A DNA stretch of 64,000 bases from assembly GCF_008931805.1 (NCBI RefSeq), contig NZ_CP044399.1, positions 1,302,001 through 1,366,000 on the forward strand, given 5' to 3'. This stretch comes from Moritella marina ATCC 15381. GTDB taxonomy: Bacteria > Pseudomonadota > Gammaproteobacteria > Enterobacterales > Moritellaceae. Both the position numbers and the translations under genes were made by a program. Below, in pieces: positions 45,883-55,782 of the stretch (within the stretch, counting starts at the first letter, position 1; every line of letters begins with the position of its first letter). Under the pieces are notes generated by a model. It did not search any database, was not told the origin of the DNA, and saw nothing but the letters and a program-made list of their open reading frames with translations.

Positions 45883-45937
45883 AGGCACCTTAGGGAATGT
45901 GATGATTGCTGATATAGCACTCTTTGTTACTGTATCG

Positions 45938-46120
45938 TTATTTTATATCAGGATAAATAATATCATTGGGATCCTGATTCATGGAACTTCTGTTAGATGA
46001 TAGCTGTTCGTGGTCATGTTTTTTGTGTAGTTCAGCGATAAGTTCGAGATCTAACTTTGCAAAAAACATATCTTCTTCGGCTTGACCTCTACGGCGGACG
46101 GCTTCGTTAAATACGGACAT
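45938..46120 (-). CDS. hypothetical 60-aa protein
   Basis: Small charged soluble protein starting MSVFNEAVRRRGQAEEDMFFAKLDLELIAELHKKH, a helical, conserved-looking stretch; the C-terminus is Asn/Ser/Pro-rich. I have no family name for it. AAAGGTGAG precedes the ATG at 46120 with a good spacer, so that start is chosen over the GTG at 46129. It is in the same direction as the HAD phosphatase gene downstream but upstream of dcuC. Confidence 0.6.
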   Translation of the reverse strand: MSVFNEAVRRRGQAEEDMFFAKLDLELIAELHKKHDHEQLSSNRSSMNQDPNDIIYPDIK

Positions 46121-46205
46121 AACACTCACCTTTAATAACTTATACTCTTCATAATGTTAGTTTATATTAACGAGAAGTGTCATTAGAGGTGAATAATTAA
46201 ATCAA

Positions 46206-46874
46206 TTATGCTGTCGTTGAGTGCTGTATTTTTAGTGTGGCTAATACGTTTGATAAAGAACTTGTGACCGTATGCCCTAATGTTAATATTTCTGCACTTG
46301 GCTGGACTAAGTCGGGAATTTGAAATGTTTGCATATTAGCGCGCACTGCTGCAAGCACGCCATTATTGGAATCCTCAAATGCCAAACATTCCTCAGGCCT
46401 AATATTTAAACGCTCTGCAGCCAGTAAATAAATTTCCGGGTCAGGCTTGCCATTTGTTACTTCGCAGCCAGTGGTTAGATTATCAAAATAATGATCTAAT
46501 CCCGCGAATTTTAACTTGATTTTGGCGACATCGTTTTGTGTTGATGTGGCTACAGCTGTCGGCACGTTGTTGTCTTTTAGCCAAGCTAATAATTCAATAA
46601 CGCCTTCTTTTACTGGAATAGCTTGATGTTTTACGACGGCGTCATAACGGGTTTTCCATGCATGATGTAAAACAGGGTAGTCAAGGTCGTTGCCGTAGCC
46701 AGCGCGAAGCACTTGCTCGATACCTTGGGCATTACGGCCGATAATGTCTAAGTAAACATCTTCTAAAAAAGGAATCGATAATGAGGCACAGGCTTCTTCG
46801 AATACACCTTTACATACACGCTCAGTGTCGAGAAGTAGACCATCCATATCAAAAATAGCTGCTTGATAATTCAC
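46206..46874 (-). CDS. HAD family hydrolase (beta-phosphoglucomutase-like subfamily IA)
   Basis: 222 aa. HAD motif I DMDGLLLDTE (residues 9-18), motif II VATSTQ, the Lys in NGKPDPEIYLLAA and motif IV FEDSNNGV. An alpha-helical cap lies between motifs I and II, so it is subfamily IA, typically acting on small phosphosugars or nucleotides. The substrate is unknown. It is downstream of dcuC in reverse orientation order but separated from it by a terminator. Confidence 0.88.
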   Translation of the reverse strand: MNYQAAIFDMDGLLLDTERVCKGVFEEACASLSIPFLEDVYLDIIGRNAQGIEQVLRAGYGNDLDYPVLHHAWKTRYDAVVKHQAIPVKEGVIELLAWLKDNNVPTAVATSTQNDVAKIKLKFAGLDHYFDNLTTGCEVTNGKPDPEIYLLAAERLNIRPEECLAFEDSNNGVLAAVRANMQTFQIPDLVQPSAEILTLGHTVTSSLSNVLATLKIQHSTTA

Positions 46875-46980
46875 TTATTGTTTATCCCTTATATGCTTCA
46901 ATTTACTTAATCGGTGAGTATAACAAATTTGATAGGTATATTTACTTACTTTAAAATCGGCGTTGATTTTTGGTCTTAAA

Positions 46981-47014
46981 GAAAAAGGCTAGAGATTAAA
47001 TCCTAGCCTTTTAA
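46981..47014 (-). terminator. terminator of dcuC (minus strand)
   Basis: AAAAGGCTAG (46983-46992) and CTAGCCTTTT (47003-47012) form a 10-bp stem with a 10-nt loop. On the minus strand a T-rich tail follows. The T-run is interrupted, so strength is uncertain. Confidence 0.65.
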
Positions 47015-47073
47015 ATAATGACGTTATTACTATTTACGTTTGCTTAACCCTAATTGTTAAACTCAGGTTGAAA

Positions 47074-48441
47074 TTAAGCATACATAGGTACAAGTACCAT
47101 CGTGCCTGCAATGACGGTGATTAAACCAGCTATAACGGGTACTGAAGTACGTTTAACCACTTCAAATGGACTGATTTTACCCATACCACTGGTAGCTACA
47201 ATCACACCTGCGACAGGCGAAATTGTGCGACCAAGATTGGATGCTTGTAGCATAGGGATGATTAAGAACGCGGGGTTTAAACCCATTTTACCAGCAAGGG
47301 CAGGGGCTAATTCAACAAATGCGTAGAATGGCGCATTACCCGAACCTGTTGCAATTGCTGCTGCAACGGTTAAGCCAGTTAGAATTAGCATTAACGCAAA
47401 GCCGCCAGCGCCAGCGGCTTCGGCCAAGCCGATTAAGTTATCAATCGCGCCAAGCGACATTAAGCCTTGTGCAAATACACCTGCAGCAACTAACAGCATA
47501 ACAACCCCTTTAAATGCATCACCCATGCCTTCGTAGCAAGACTCTAAATCTTCTAAGGTTGCGCGTCCATCCAAGCGTTTTGTTACAAAGTCGACAACTG
47601 CACTAATAAAGATGGAGAACACCACGATAGTGTAGATATCCAGTGATAAGCCCTCAATTGTCGAACCGTTAAATAGAAATACACCGATAATTGGGAGGAA
47701 GGGTAAGAATGCATAATATCCAGGTGCCGTTACCACGATTTCTGAGATATCCGTTTTTACCATCGGTGTGTTTTCTTTTTTGTCTAAATGACGGTTCCAG
47801 AAAAATGCTGCGATTGCCATTACTATGATTGCACAGATTGATACAGGCAATACTGTTTCGACAGCAAATACATGCAAAGGTAATCCTGATTTTTCTGCTG
47901 CCACCACTACATCACCTGATGTTGGAGACAAGATGATCGCAGCTGGGGATGCACAAACGGCGACAGCTGCAGGGCGAGAGATACCCATGGCAGTCATCAT
48001 TGGGAATAAGGTCGCCATTAATAACACACCAAGACCCGTTGCAGAGCTTACAGCAAGTGACATTAAGCAAGCTACGATGTAAGCCGCGACAAGTAGGGTG
48101 TAAGGCGATTTGATATATGACAGAGGCTTAGAGAACTGTTTAACAACGACGTTGTTGGCGTCAATTTTAGTCATGTAAGCAGCAAAGCCACATAACAGCA
48201 TAATTTGCATACCCAGACCGCCACCACGATACTGCAGCATGTATTTAACAAACTCCAATGAGTCTGTCAGGATATTCCCTGTACTTGTTATACTTGATGG
48301 TAGAATTTGTTTACCAAGCAATCCGGTGATGATTAGCAGTGTAATACCAGCGGTGAGTAATACCCCCGCTGCTTTATACTCTTTGACGATGAAGTAGCCG
48401 ACTGCAACCGTCACAATCAAACCAATGAATAACTCTAACAT
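47074..48441 (-). CDS. dcuC: anaerobic C4-dicarboxylate transporter DcuC
   Basis: 455 aa from the ATG at 48441, which has AGAGG upstream; an upstream in-frame start lacks one. Family hallmarks are RGGGLGMQIMLLCGFAAYMTKI, AVSSATGLGVLLMATLFPMM, CASPAAIILSPTSGDVV and TGSGNAPFYAFVE, closely matching E. coli DcuC. About twelve transmembrane helices. It exports succinate during fermentation. An FNR-like box lies 163 bp upstream, in keeping with FNR control of dcuC in E. coli. Confidence 0.92.
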   Translation of the reverse strand: MLELFIGLIVTVAVGYFIVKEYKAAGVLLTAGITLLIITGLLGKQILPSSITSTGNILTDSLEFVKYMLQYRGGGLGMQIMLLCGFAAYMTKIDANNVVVKQFSKPLSYIKSPYTLLVAAYIVACLMSLAVSSATGLGVLLMATLFPMMTAMGISRPAAVAVCASPAAIILSPTSGDVVVAAEKSGLPLHVFAVETVLPVSICAIIVMAIAAFFWNRHLDKKENTPMVKTDISEIVVTAPGYYAFLPFLPIIGVFLFNGSTIEGLSLDIYTIVVFSIFISAVVDFVTKRLDGRATLEDLESCYEGMGDAFKGVVMLLVAAGVFAQGLMSLGAIDNLIGLAEAAGAGGFALMLILTGLTVAAAIATGSGNAPFYAFVELAPALAGKMGLNPAFLIIPMLQASNLGRTISPVAGVIVATSGMGKISPFEVVKRTSVPVIAGLITVIAGTMVLVPMYA

Positions 48442-48603
48442 TGAAACCTCTTTATTATATACCAATAAACCATTAACATTGTTTTAACGTTTAAACTAAT
48501 GTTTCGTTACTGGTCGAATGTACTCATAAAGAGATGGTTTTACGATGGTTAATACGACTATTAATGATCTAAGTCAGCATTTAATAAACTCTCAATAAAT
48601 AGT

Positions 48604-48617
48604 TTGAGGTAGATCAA
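48604..48617. promoter_or_regulatory. FNR-like box between dcuC and mog
   Basis: TTGAG-GTAG-ATCAA differs from TTGAT-N4-ATCAA at one base. It could act on dcuC (start 163 bp away on the minus strand) or on mog, whose predicted start puts the box near -51. dcuC is the more natural target by function. Confidence 0.45.
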
Positions 48618-48626
48618 CCTCTTGAT

Positions 48627-48655
48627 TTTACACTCCCGGCTGCTTCCGCTAAAAT
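48627..48655 (+). promoter_or_regulatory. predicted sigma70 promoter of mog
   Basis: -35 TTTACA (48627-48632), a 17-nt spacer and -10 TAAAAT (48650-48655). The predicted start near 48662 is 30 nt before the mog ATG. Confidence 0.6.
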
Positions 48656-48691
48656 TAGCTCATTAATCAAATAAGCTATATGGAATAAACA

Positions 48692-49225
48692 ATGACTAAA
48701 GCTAAAATCGGTATTGTGACAGTAAGTGATAGAGCCAGTGCTGGCATTTATGAAGATCTTTCTGGTAAGGCTATTATCGCTGTATTAAACGAGTACCTGA
48801 CTTCTGAGTGGGAACCTGTTTATGAAGTTATTCCAGATGAGCAAGATGTGATTGAAGCAACCTTGATTAAAATGGCAGATGAACAAAATTGTAGTTTGAT
48901 CGTAACAACAGGCGGCACTGGTCCGGCTAAGCGTGACGTAACGCCAGAGGCAACTGAAGCTGTATGTGATCGTATGATGCCTGGTTTTGGTGAGTTAATG
49001 CGTACAGAGTCATTAAAATTTGTACCTACAGCGATTCTTTCACGTCAAACAGCTGGTCTCCGTGGTGATTCGCTAATCGTCAACTTACCGGGTAAACCGA
49101 AATCAATTCGTGAATGTCTAGACGCGGTATTCCCAGCGATACCTTACTGTATCGATCTAATGGATGGTCCTTTCCTTGAGTGTGATGAGTTAGTAATCCA
49201 GCCGTTTAGACCAAAAGCAAAATAA
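48692..49225 (+). CDS. mog: molybdopterin adenylyltransferase
   Basis: 177 aa. It activates molybdopterin with ATP before molybdate insertion. IGIVTVSDRASAGIYEDLSG at the N-terminus, TTGGTGPAKRDVTPEAT (about 74-90), PGFGELMRTES and LPGKPKSIRECL are the MoaB/Mog motifs. The match to E. coli Mog (SLHFVPTAILSRQ region) is closer than to MoaB. With mobB elsewhere in the window it shows that the cell makes molybdenum cofactor, probably for anaerobic reductases. Confidence 0.93.
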   Translation: MTKAKIGIVTVSDRASAGIYEDLSGKAIIAVLNEYLTSEWEPVYEVIPDEQDVIEATLIKMADEQNCSLIVTTGGTGPAKRDVTPEATEAVCDRMMPGFGELMRTESLKFVPTAILSRQTAGLRGDSLIVNLPGKPKSIRECLDAVFPAIPYCIDLMDGPFLECDELVIQPFRPKAK

Positions 49226-49233
49226 GAACGCCT

Positions 49234-49262
49234 TAAGCCATTCACTTTGTTTGAATGGCTTA
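49234..49262. terminator. hairpin after mog
   Basis: TAAGCCATTCA (49234-49244) pairs perfectly with TGAATGGCTTA (49252-49262) around a 7-nt loop between convergent genes. There is no T-run directly after it, so intrinsic termination is uncertain. Confidence 0.45.
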
Positions 49263-49344
49263 GCGATGAGTTTTCACTCTCTATCGTGAAAGTTTATGGT
49301 AAATTGACCTCGTATTATTAACCCCTCGGATGCAGTTCTTTTTC

Positions 49345-49863
49345 TTAATGTCTTAATCTACCTTGCCTTGCGTGCTCGTGATGATAGCCACTTCCTGATT
49401 TGTTGAACCCACAACTGATGATAGTCGGTTGAATTAGATCCACTAAGTCAGAGGTTTTCATGCGAATAGTTTCGCAGTGATCACCGGCATTAAAACTCAC
49501 TTCTTGTTGTGTTAATAAAGCATCGGAGATAAAAACGGGCATATTGAAGAGATGACCAAAGGGAGGCATAGCACCTGTTTCACAGTCTGGAAAGGTATGA
49601 CGAAATTGATGTTCATAGGCCAAATTGACGTAACGAGCCCCAATTGAAAACGCAATATTATCGAAATCAATGGTATAGGGTGCGGGCATTACAATCATAA
49701 CTAATCGCGTGTCAGCCGTGATAATGACGGTTTTAGCAAAGCACATCCCACTGGTTTTACTCAATTCTGCAGCGTGCTGCGCAGTATAACCGGGTGGGTG
49801 ATGGTCACTTTGATAGCTTATATAAGCTTGATCTAAATAGTGGGTGATTTTTCGCATGAGCAT
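49345..49863 (-). CDS. YbaK/EbsC-domain aminoacyl-tRNA deacylase-like protein
   Basis: 172 aa. The YbaK/ProX fold is recognisable: GMCFAKTVIITADTRLVMIVMPAPYTIDFDNIAFSIGA, with the family Lys in FAKTVII, followed by PDCETGAMPPFGHLFNMPVFISDALL, where the GxxPPFG loop lines the active site. Such proteins hydrolyse mischarged tRNAs. The N-terminus and last 30 residues are less conserved. GGGAG lies upstream of the ATG at 49863. Confidence 0.8.
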   Translation of the reverse strand: MLMRKITHYLDQAYISYQSDHHPPGYTAQHAAELSKTSGMCFAKTVIITADTRLVMIVMPAPYTIDFDNIAFSIGARYVNLAYEHQFRHTFPDCETGAMPPFGHLFNMPVFISDALLTQQEVSFNAGDHCETIRMKTSDLVDLIQPTIISCGFNKSGSGYHHEHARQGRLRH

Positions 49864-50002
49864 AATCCATCTCCCGTATTGGTCACAATAACCAATGTAT
49901 GAAATAGCGTGTAACTAGGAGTTTTAATTATAGCTGTTAATGACGCGTATGCGGTCTTTTAAGTGTAATTGACGATCTAGCATCGGCTTAGTAGCAAGGT
50001 AT

Positions 50003-50036
50003 AAAAAAGGGTGAAATGCTTACACATGTCACCCTG
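50003..50036 (-). terminator. rho-independent terminator of the radical SAM gene
   Basis: On the minus strand AGGGTGA and TCACCCT (50029-50035 and 50008-50014) pair around a 14-nt loop, followed by a T-run (50008 down to 50003). Confidence 0.75.
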
Positions 50037-50072
50037 TTTTATTTTATAGTCATTTAGTTAGCGGATTAACAT

Positions 50073-52493
50073 TTAACGTTTGTTACTACGTTTAGCTTGC
50101 TGACCTTGACCGCCTTTGTTGGCAGATTGGTTAGCGCCGCCTGAGCGATTACCTGATGGTTTTTTAAACCCACCATTTTTAACACTGCCGTTAGCGTTGT
50201 TACTATTCGCGCCGCCGTTACCACCAACTGCTGGCTTTTTACGGTTAGGTTTCTTACCGCTCTCGTTAATACCAACCCCTTCTTGTGGTGCAAGACCAGT
50301 ATGTTTCGTTAACGCTTTAGTAAATTGCTTAGTACCCGGTTCAGCACGCTGCTGTTTAGCCCCTTTATTACTGCTGTTTGGTCTATTTTTACTATTAGCA
50401 CTACCTTTACCAAGATGCGGTTTTGCATTACTTAGTTTTTCTTGTTTTTCCGCTAAGCTTTCTGGCGGTACAAGGTGGCGTGGACTACGACCAATCAAGT
50501 TGCGATTACCCGTTTTAAGCAGGTATTCACGAATGATTGGCCAGTTAGCTGGATCATGATAGCGTAATAGCGCTTTATGCAGGCGGCGTTGACGCGCACC
50601 TTTTGGCACAACTACTTTACCATCTGTTTCACGTACTTTATGTAATGAGTTCAGCTCTGTATGATATACGGCTGTCGCATTAGCAAGTGGTGATGGGTAG
50701 AAGTTTTGAACTTGATCAAGCTTGAATTTATATTGCTTGAGCCATAATGCTAACGTCAGCATGTCCTCATCATTCGTCCCTGGGTGAGCAGAGATGAAGT
50801 AAGGGATCAGGTATTGTTTTTTACCCGCTTCAGCAGAGAAACGATCGAACATTTCTTTAAATTTATCATAAGTGCCCATACCTGGCTTCATCATGATATC
50901 AAGTGGTGATTTTTCCGTGTGCTCTGGAGCAATCTTCAAATAACCACCTACGTGATGCTCTACTAACTCTTTTACATAACGTGGATCTTCAATTGCTAAG
51001 TCATAACGTACACCCGATGCGATCAAGATCTTCTTAATGCCTGGTACTTTGCGTGCACGACGGTATAAATCAATTGTTGGTGTATGGTCAGTATCCATAT
51101 GTGCACAAATTGACGGGAAGATACAAGACAGACGGCGACACGTCGCTTCTGCTTTAGCACTCATACAGCCTAACTTGTACATGTTAGCCGTTGGACCACC
51201 CAGATCGGAGATCACACCGGTGAAACCGGGTACTTTATCGCGGATTGCTTCCATTTCTTTCACAATAGAATCTTGTGAGCGACTTTGAATCACGCGGCCT
51301 TCGTGTTCTGTAATTGAACAGAAAGAACAACCGCCAAAACAGCCGCGCATAATATTGATCGATGTTTTGATCATATCGTACGCCGGGATCTTCTGATCGC
51401 CATAGCTTGGGTGAGGAACGCGTGCATATTCTAGATCGAATACGCCATCCATTTCACCTTCTGCTAGTGGTGTTGCTGGTGGGTTTAACCATACTTCACG
51501 TGCACCATGCTTTTGAATCAATGCGCGAGATGAAATTGGGTTTGTTTCTTGATGGAATACGCGAGATGTATGCGCGTATAACATTTTATCTTTTTTTACT
51601 GTTTCCATGTCTGGAAGGCGAATATAAGTTTCATGCCACGGCATTTGTTTCGGTGCTTGCATCACGATTGGTTTCGCAACGTCAGCATCCGAGTTATCAA
51701 TGACTTCTACATTTTCTTGTTTTGCACAAGTTTCGTCAATTTCAGTATAAGGACTGATAATTGGCTCGATTTTACCCGGGGTATCTAAGGTGCGAGAATC
51801 AAGCCCTTTCCATGTCGGTAGTGGTTCTTTCAACATGACGCCAGTACCACGTACATCTTTAATGTCTTTGATCGATTCGCCACTGGCCAAACGATGTGCC
51901 ACTTGAATAAGTGGGCGTTCAGCATTACCGTAAATAAGCATATCCGCTTTTGAATCAGGTAATACAGAACCACGTACTTTATCAGACCAGTAATCGTAAT
52001 GAGCAATACGACGCAGACTCGCTTCAATACCACCAATCACAACTGGCACATCTTTAAATGCTTGCTTACAACGCTGGGTATAGACTAAAACCGCGCGGTC
52101 GGGACGTTTACCGCCAATATCACCAGGCGTATAAGCATCATCGTGCCGTAATTTAAGGTCAGATGTATAGCGGTTAATCATCGAATCCATGTTACCTGAC
52201 GTAACACCAAAGAATAGATTCGGACGACCTAATTCCTTGAATGGTTCTACACTTTCCCAATCTGGTTGAGATATGATACCAACGCGGAAACCTTGTGCTT
52301 CTAAGGTTCTGCCGATAATAGCCATACCAAAACTTGGGTGATCGACATACGCGTCACCTGTAACGACAATAACGTCACAGCTATCCCAACCAAGTTGGTC
52401 CATCTCTGCGCGTGTCATCGGCAAAAATGGTGCGGGTTTTGTCACCCGATTCTGAAATTTTGGATATGAAAAAAGATCTTTGGCAGTTTGCAT
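50073..52493 (-). CDS. YgiQ family radical SAM protein
   Basis: 806 aa. An N-terminal domain with [15 protein letters not shown] and [14 protein letters not shown] precedes the radical SAM domain, whose cluster motif is C-x3-C-x2-C in [11 protein letters not shown] (about residue 380). [10 protein letters not shown] and [17 protein letters not shown] follow. The last about 130 residues are Lys/Asn/Gly/Gln-rich low complexity and strongly basic, perhaps for RNA or ribosome contact. The ATG at 52493 with AAGAG upstream is chosen over the TTG at 52526. The substrate is unknown. Confidence 0.9.
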   Translation of the reverse strand: MQTAKDLFSYPKFQNRVTKPAPFLPMTRAEMDQLGWDSCDVIVVTGDAYVDHPSFGMAIIGRTLEAQGFRVGIISQPDWESVEPFKELGRPNLFFGVTSGNMDSMINRYTSDLKLRHDDAYTPGDIGGKRPDRAVLVYTQRCKQAFKDVPVVIGGIEASLRRIAHYDYWSDKVRGSVLPDSKADMLIYGNAERPLIQVAHRLASGESIKDIKDVRGTGVMLKEPLPTWKGLDSRTLDTPGKIEPIISPYTEIDETCAKQENVEVIDNSDADVAKPIVMQAPKQMPWHETYIRLPDMETVKKDKMLYAHTSRVFHQETNPISSRALIQKHGAREVWLNPPATPLAEGEMDGVFDLEYARVPHPSYGDQKIPAYDMIKTSINIMRGCFGGCSFCSITEHEGRVIQSRSQDSIVKEMEAIRDKVPGFTGVISDLGGPTANMYKLGCMSAKAEATCRRLSCIFPSICAHMDTDHTPTIDLYRRARKVPGIKKILIASGVRYDLAIEDPRYVKELVEHHVGGYLKIAPEHTEKSPLDIMMKPGMGTYDKFKEMFDRFSAEAGKKQYLIPYFISAHPGTNDEDMLTLALWLKQYKFKLDQVQNFYPSPLANATAVYHTELNSLHKVRETDGKVVVPKGARQRRLHKALLRYHDPANWPIIREYLLKTGNRNLIGRSPRHLVPPESLAEKQEKLSNAKPHLGKGSANSKNRPNSSNKGAKQQRAEPGTKQFTKALTKHTGLAPQEGVGINESGKKPNRKKPAVGGNGGANSNNANGSVKNGGFKKPSGNRSGGANQSANKGGQGQQAKRSNKR

Positions 52494-52648
52494 AAAGTAC
52501 TCTTGGGTATTAATTTTAGTGCGCAAAGTTAATTGCGAAGGCTATTTTCACGACTGGGATAAATACAAAAATGAGAACGCCAGTCGTTACTGAGGGCGGA
52601 TTATAGCCACTTACTACGTGTTTTGCGATTAAAAGTGGCAATAAATCT

Positions 52649-53305
52649 TTAGCTTGTTTGTAACAAGTTGAAAAACTGGGCTAAATTATTTGCCTCATAA
52701 TCTGCAGTATAGTTCAGATCTGTCACAACTTGCTCAGAACCTGACAGCCAAACCGTAGTCATACCAAGGGCTTTTGCTGGTTTTAGGTTACGTAATTGAT
52801 CATCAAAGAAGACAGTTTTATGGTTATTAATGGCGTGAGTATCACAAAGCTGCTGATAGCTCGCATTGTGTGGTTTTAACTCATAATTAGCATCTTCTAA
52901 TGAAAAAATAGCATCAAAACTATCGATTAACGCTAATTTAGTCAACACTTTGGTGGCGTAATGTTTTGGCGAATTGGTATAAATTATTTTACGGCCGGAC
53001 AATTGGTTTATCTGATTGATCATGTTTGGCTGGATTGTTAGCGCCGTCATATCAACATCATGGCAATAATGGATAAAATCATCACGGCTAATATCATGGT
53101 GCTTTACTAAACCTTTAACGGTGCCGCCATACTGCTTGTAATACAGGTTAGATAAGACTGTTGCCTCTGGTAATGGAAGAGAAAGGGCGTTAGCAATAAA
53201 ATGGTGCATGCGTGATTCAACTTGCTTTAATATGCCTAAAGAAGGGCAGTAAAGGGTATCATCTAAATCGAATAGGTAGGTTTCAGCTTGATTAATTTTT
53301 TGCAT
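52649..53305 (-). CDS. HAD-type pyrimidine 5'-nucleotidase-like phosphatase
   Basis: 218 aa from the ATG at 53305. HAD motif I FDLDDTLY (about residues 12-19), motif II IIYTNSP, then KPHNASYQQLC and FFDDQLRNL (motif IV). The motif set and DDTLYC match the Sdt1/SSM1 pyrimidine 5'-nucleotidase group, which removes phosphate from UMP/CMP or pyridine nucleotides. The upstream 17 codons have no ribosome site and are not counted. It is divergent from fabV. Confidence 0.85.
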   Translation of the reverse strand: MQKINQAETYLFDLDDTLYCPSLGILKQVESRMHHFIANALSLPLPEATVLSNLYYKQYGGTVKGLVKHHDISRDDFIHYCHDVDMTALTIQPNMINQINQLSGRKIIYTNSPKHYATKVLTKLALIDSFDAIFSLEDANYELKPHNASYQQLCDTHAINNHKTVFFDDQLRNLKPAKALGMTTVWLSGSEQVVTDLNYTADYEANNLAQFFNLLQTS

Positions 53306-53522
53306 AGGACTCTTCTCTATATAACAAACTGCATAATAGTGTAAAAGCATAAACATGCATAGCCCTCTTAATTAGTAGATACAGCCCCTTGTTTTGTTTG
53401 TTCAAATACCAACTTGTTTTTGTGATTAGAACTCCAACCAGATGAAATATGGCAAAAAATAGGTGCTTAATTTGCCATAAACTTTTATCCTGTCTGCTGT
53501 GTCTCAACATTGCGAAGATAAT

Positions 53523-54728
53523 ATGATTATTAAACCAAAAACTCGTGGCTTCATCTGTACCACTACTCATCCTACTGGTTGTGATTTAAATGTTAAAGAA
53601 CAGATACAGTACAATAAAGAACAAGGCGTAATAGAAAATGCACCGAAACGTGTTCTAGTAGTTGGCTCATCAAGTGGTTACGGGCTTTCGTCTCGTATTA
53701 CTGCTGCATTCGGTGGTGGCGCTGCAACGATTGGTGTATTTTTCGAAAAACCGGCAACAGAGAGAAAACCGGGTACTGCGGGCTGGTACAACAGCGCTGC
53801 ATTTGAAAAGTATGCTGCAGAAGAAGGTCTATATGCAAAGAGCATTAACGGCGATGCTTTTTCTGATCTAGCAAAACAAACGGCAATTAACCTAATTAAA
53901 GAAGATTTAGGCCAAATTGATATGGTTGTTTACTCATTGGCATCGCCAGTGCGTAAATTACCAAGCACAGGTGAAGTGGTTCGTTCTTGCCTAAAACCAA
54001 TTGGTGAAACATATACAGCGAAAGCCGTAGATACCAATAAAAACACGTTATTTGAAGCAAGTGTTGAACCTGCTACAGAAGAAGAAATCCAAGATACTAT
54101 TACCGTTATGGGTGGTGAAGATTGGGAACTTTGGATGTCAGCATTATCAGAAGCTGGTGTATTAGCGGACGGTTGTAAAACGGTTGCTTATAGCTATATC
54201 GGCACTGAAATCACGTGGCCAATTTATTGGGATGGCGCATTAGGTAAAGCGAAGCAAGATCTTGATCGTGCCGCTCACGCTATTGATGCTGACCTTAAAG
54301 CAACGGGTGGCAGTGCGAATGTTGCTGTACTGAAAAGTGTTGTTACGCAAGCAAGTGCTGCGATCCCTGTTATGCCGCTGTATATTGCAATGGCATTCCG
54401 TGTTATGAAAGAGCATGGTTTACATGAAGGTTGCCTAGAGCAAATTTCACGTTTATTCCGCGGTTCTTTATATCCTCAAGGTGTTAGTGAAGCGAAACTT
54501 GATGAGCAAAACCGTTTGCGTATGGATGATTGGGAATTACGTGATGACATTCAAGCAACTTGTGTGAAGTTGTGGGATGAAGTAACTGATGATAATCTAT
54601 TCGAAACAACAGATTATCAATATTACAAAGATGAATTCTTAGCATTATTTGGTTTTGGTATTGAAGGCGTTGATTATGATGCGGAAGTTAATCCAATTGT
54701 TGATTTTGAACCAATTACGCTGAGCTAA
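53523..54728 (+). CDS. fabV: trans-2-enoyl-ACP/CoA reductase FabV
   Basis: 401 aa NADH-dependent single-chain enoyl reductase that completes each cycle of fatty-acid elongation and is intrinsically triclosan-resistant. The start [20 protein letters not shown] matches Vibrio FabV, so ATG 53523 is used rather than the in-frame codon at 53499. NADH-binding [14 protein letters not shown] and the active-site [21 protein letters not shown] (Tyr-x8-Lys) are present. A weak terminator follows; no partner gene. Confidence 0.96.
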   Translation: MIIKPKTRGFICTTTHPTGCDLNVKEQIQYNKEQGVIENAPKRVLVVGSSSGYGLSSRITAAFGGGAATIGVFFEKPATERKPGTAGWYNSAAFEKYAAEEGLYAKSINGDAFSDLAKQTAINLIKEDLGQIDMVVYSLASPVRKLPSTGEVVRSCLKPIGETYTAKAVDTNKNTLFEASVEPATEEEIQDTITVMGGEDWELWMSALSEAGVLADGCKTVAYSYIGTEITWPIYWDGALGKAKQDLDRAAHAIDADLKATGGSANVAVLKSVVTQASAAIPVMPLYIAMAFRVMKEHGLHEGCLEQISRLFRGSLYPQGVSEAKLDEQNRLRMDDWELRDDIQATCVKLWDEVTDDNLFETTDYQYYKDEFLALFGFGIEGVDYDAEVNPIVDFEPITLS

Positions 54729-54765
54729 CTACTATTTAGATCATAAATTTATATAGTTCGTGTGT

Positions 54766-54818
54766 AAACCACTCAATGACTTTGATTTTTATATCTAGTT
54801 GTTGTAGTGGTTTTTTTT
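54766..54818 (+). terminator. probable terminator of fabV
   Basis: AAACCACT (54766-54773) pairs with AGTGGTTT (54806-54813) around a long loop, then eight T. The long loop lowers confidence. Confidence 0.55.
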
Positions 54819-54917
54819 CGCTTAAAATTTACCTATAGTCGTTGTTGATTGCTTAAGCTTTAAACTTAACGTATACATGTAACCTTAATCTATTATCCAA
54901 CAATACGAGGAGCGGGC

Positions 54918-55679
54918 ATGGCCTCACTCAATAATAAAAAACTTGAAAACATCTTAACTGAATTTATGCAACCACATCGCGTACGTGATTTCACGGTGAA
55001 CGGCATGCAGGTTCAGGGTAAAGACACTGTAACGAAAGTGATCACGGGTGTCACAGCTTCTCAAGCATTAATCGATGCTGCTGTCGCGCAACAGGCTGAT
55101 GCAATTTTAGTTCACCATGGTTATTTCTGGAAAAATGAATCACCAGCGATTACGGGCATTAAATATAACCGCATTAAAACGTTGATTAAAAATGATATTA
55201 ATTTATATGCTTATCATTTGCCGTTAGATATTCATCCTGAACTGGGTAATAACGTGGAATTAGCTAAATTACTGGGCATTACGGTGCGCCGCGGTCTAGA
55301 ACCTTGGGATAAAGCCAGTGTTGCTTTAGTGGGCAAGTTTGAAGATGAAATTTCGACTGCAGAACTAACGCAACGTATTGAAACTCAACTCAACCGTGCG
55401 CCTCTGGTGGTGGATGCAGGTAAGCCGATTAAATCTGTGGCTTGGTGTACGGGTGGTGGTCAAAGCTATATCGAACTCGCGATAGAGCAGGGTATTGATG
55501 CATTCATTAGTGGTGAAGCGTCTGAACAGACAATTCATTTAGCACGTGAAGCGGGCATGAGTTTCTTTGCTGCTGGACACCATGCGACAGAGCGTTACGG
55601 GGTGAAAGCTTTAGGGGAATGGTTAGCTGAAGAGAAAGGCTTAGACGTTACCTTTATTGATATTGATAATCCTGTTTAA
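54918..55679 (+). CDS. Nif3-like dinuclear metal center protein (YbgI family)
   Basis: 253 aa (YbgI 247). DFTVNGMQVQG near the N-terminus, AILVHHGYFWK and YAYHLPLDIHPELGNNVELAK contribute the metal-binding His residues, and GEASEQTIHLAREAGMSFFAAGHHATERYG completes the site. The family forms a hexameric ring with a two-metal centre; its activity is not settled (GTP cyclohydrolase-like or hydrolase suggestions). AGGAG precedes the ATG. Monocistronic, ended by a symmetric hairpin. Confidence 0.9.
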   Translation: MASLNNKKLENILTEFMQPHRVRDFTVNGMQVQGKDTVTKVITGVTASQALIDAAVAQQADAILVHHGYFWKNESPAITGIKYNRIKTLIKNDINLYAYHLPLDIHPELGNNVELAKLLGITVRRGLEPWDKASVALVGKFEDEISTAELTQRIETQLNRAPLVVDAGKPIKSVAWCTGGGQSYIELAIEQGIDAFISGEASEQTIHLAREAGMSFFAAGHHATERYGVKALGEWLAEEKGLDVTFIDIDNPV

Positions 55680-55716
55680 TGACAGTGTTGTAATAGCGCT
55701 TATTTATAAGCAAGCT

Positions 55717-55745
55717 AAAGTAATAGCTAATTTAGCTATTACTTT
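55717..55745. terminator. symmetric hairpin terminator between convergent genes
   Basis: AAAGTAATAGCTAA (55717-55730) and TTAGCTATTACTTT (55732-55745) are perfect 14-bp arms with a 1-nt centre, ending in T-runs both ways. It serves the Nif3-like gene and the convergent glycosyltransferase gene. Confidence 0.7.
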
Positions 55746-55782
55746 AATTCAGCTTAAGTACTCATTATCAATAACTTACTAT

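Noticed and set aside
45803-46000. 65-aa + strand ORF overlapping the hypothetical membrane protein gene
   Set aside because: It is a shadow frame without a ribosome site and overlaps the gene at 45580-45882.
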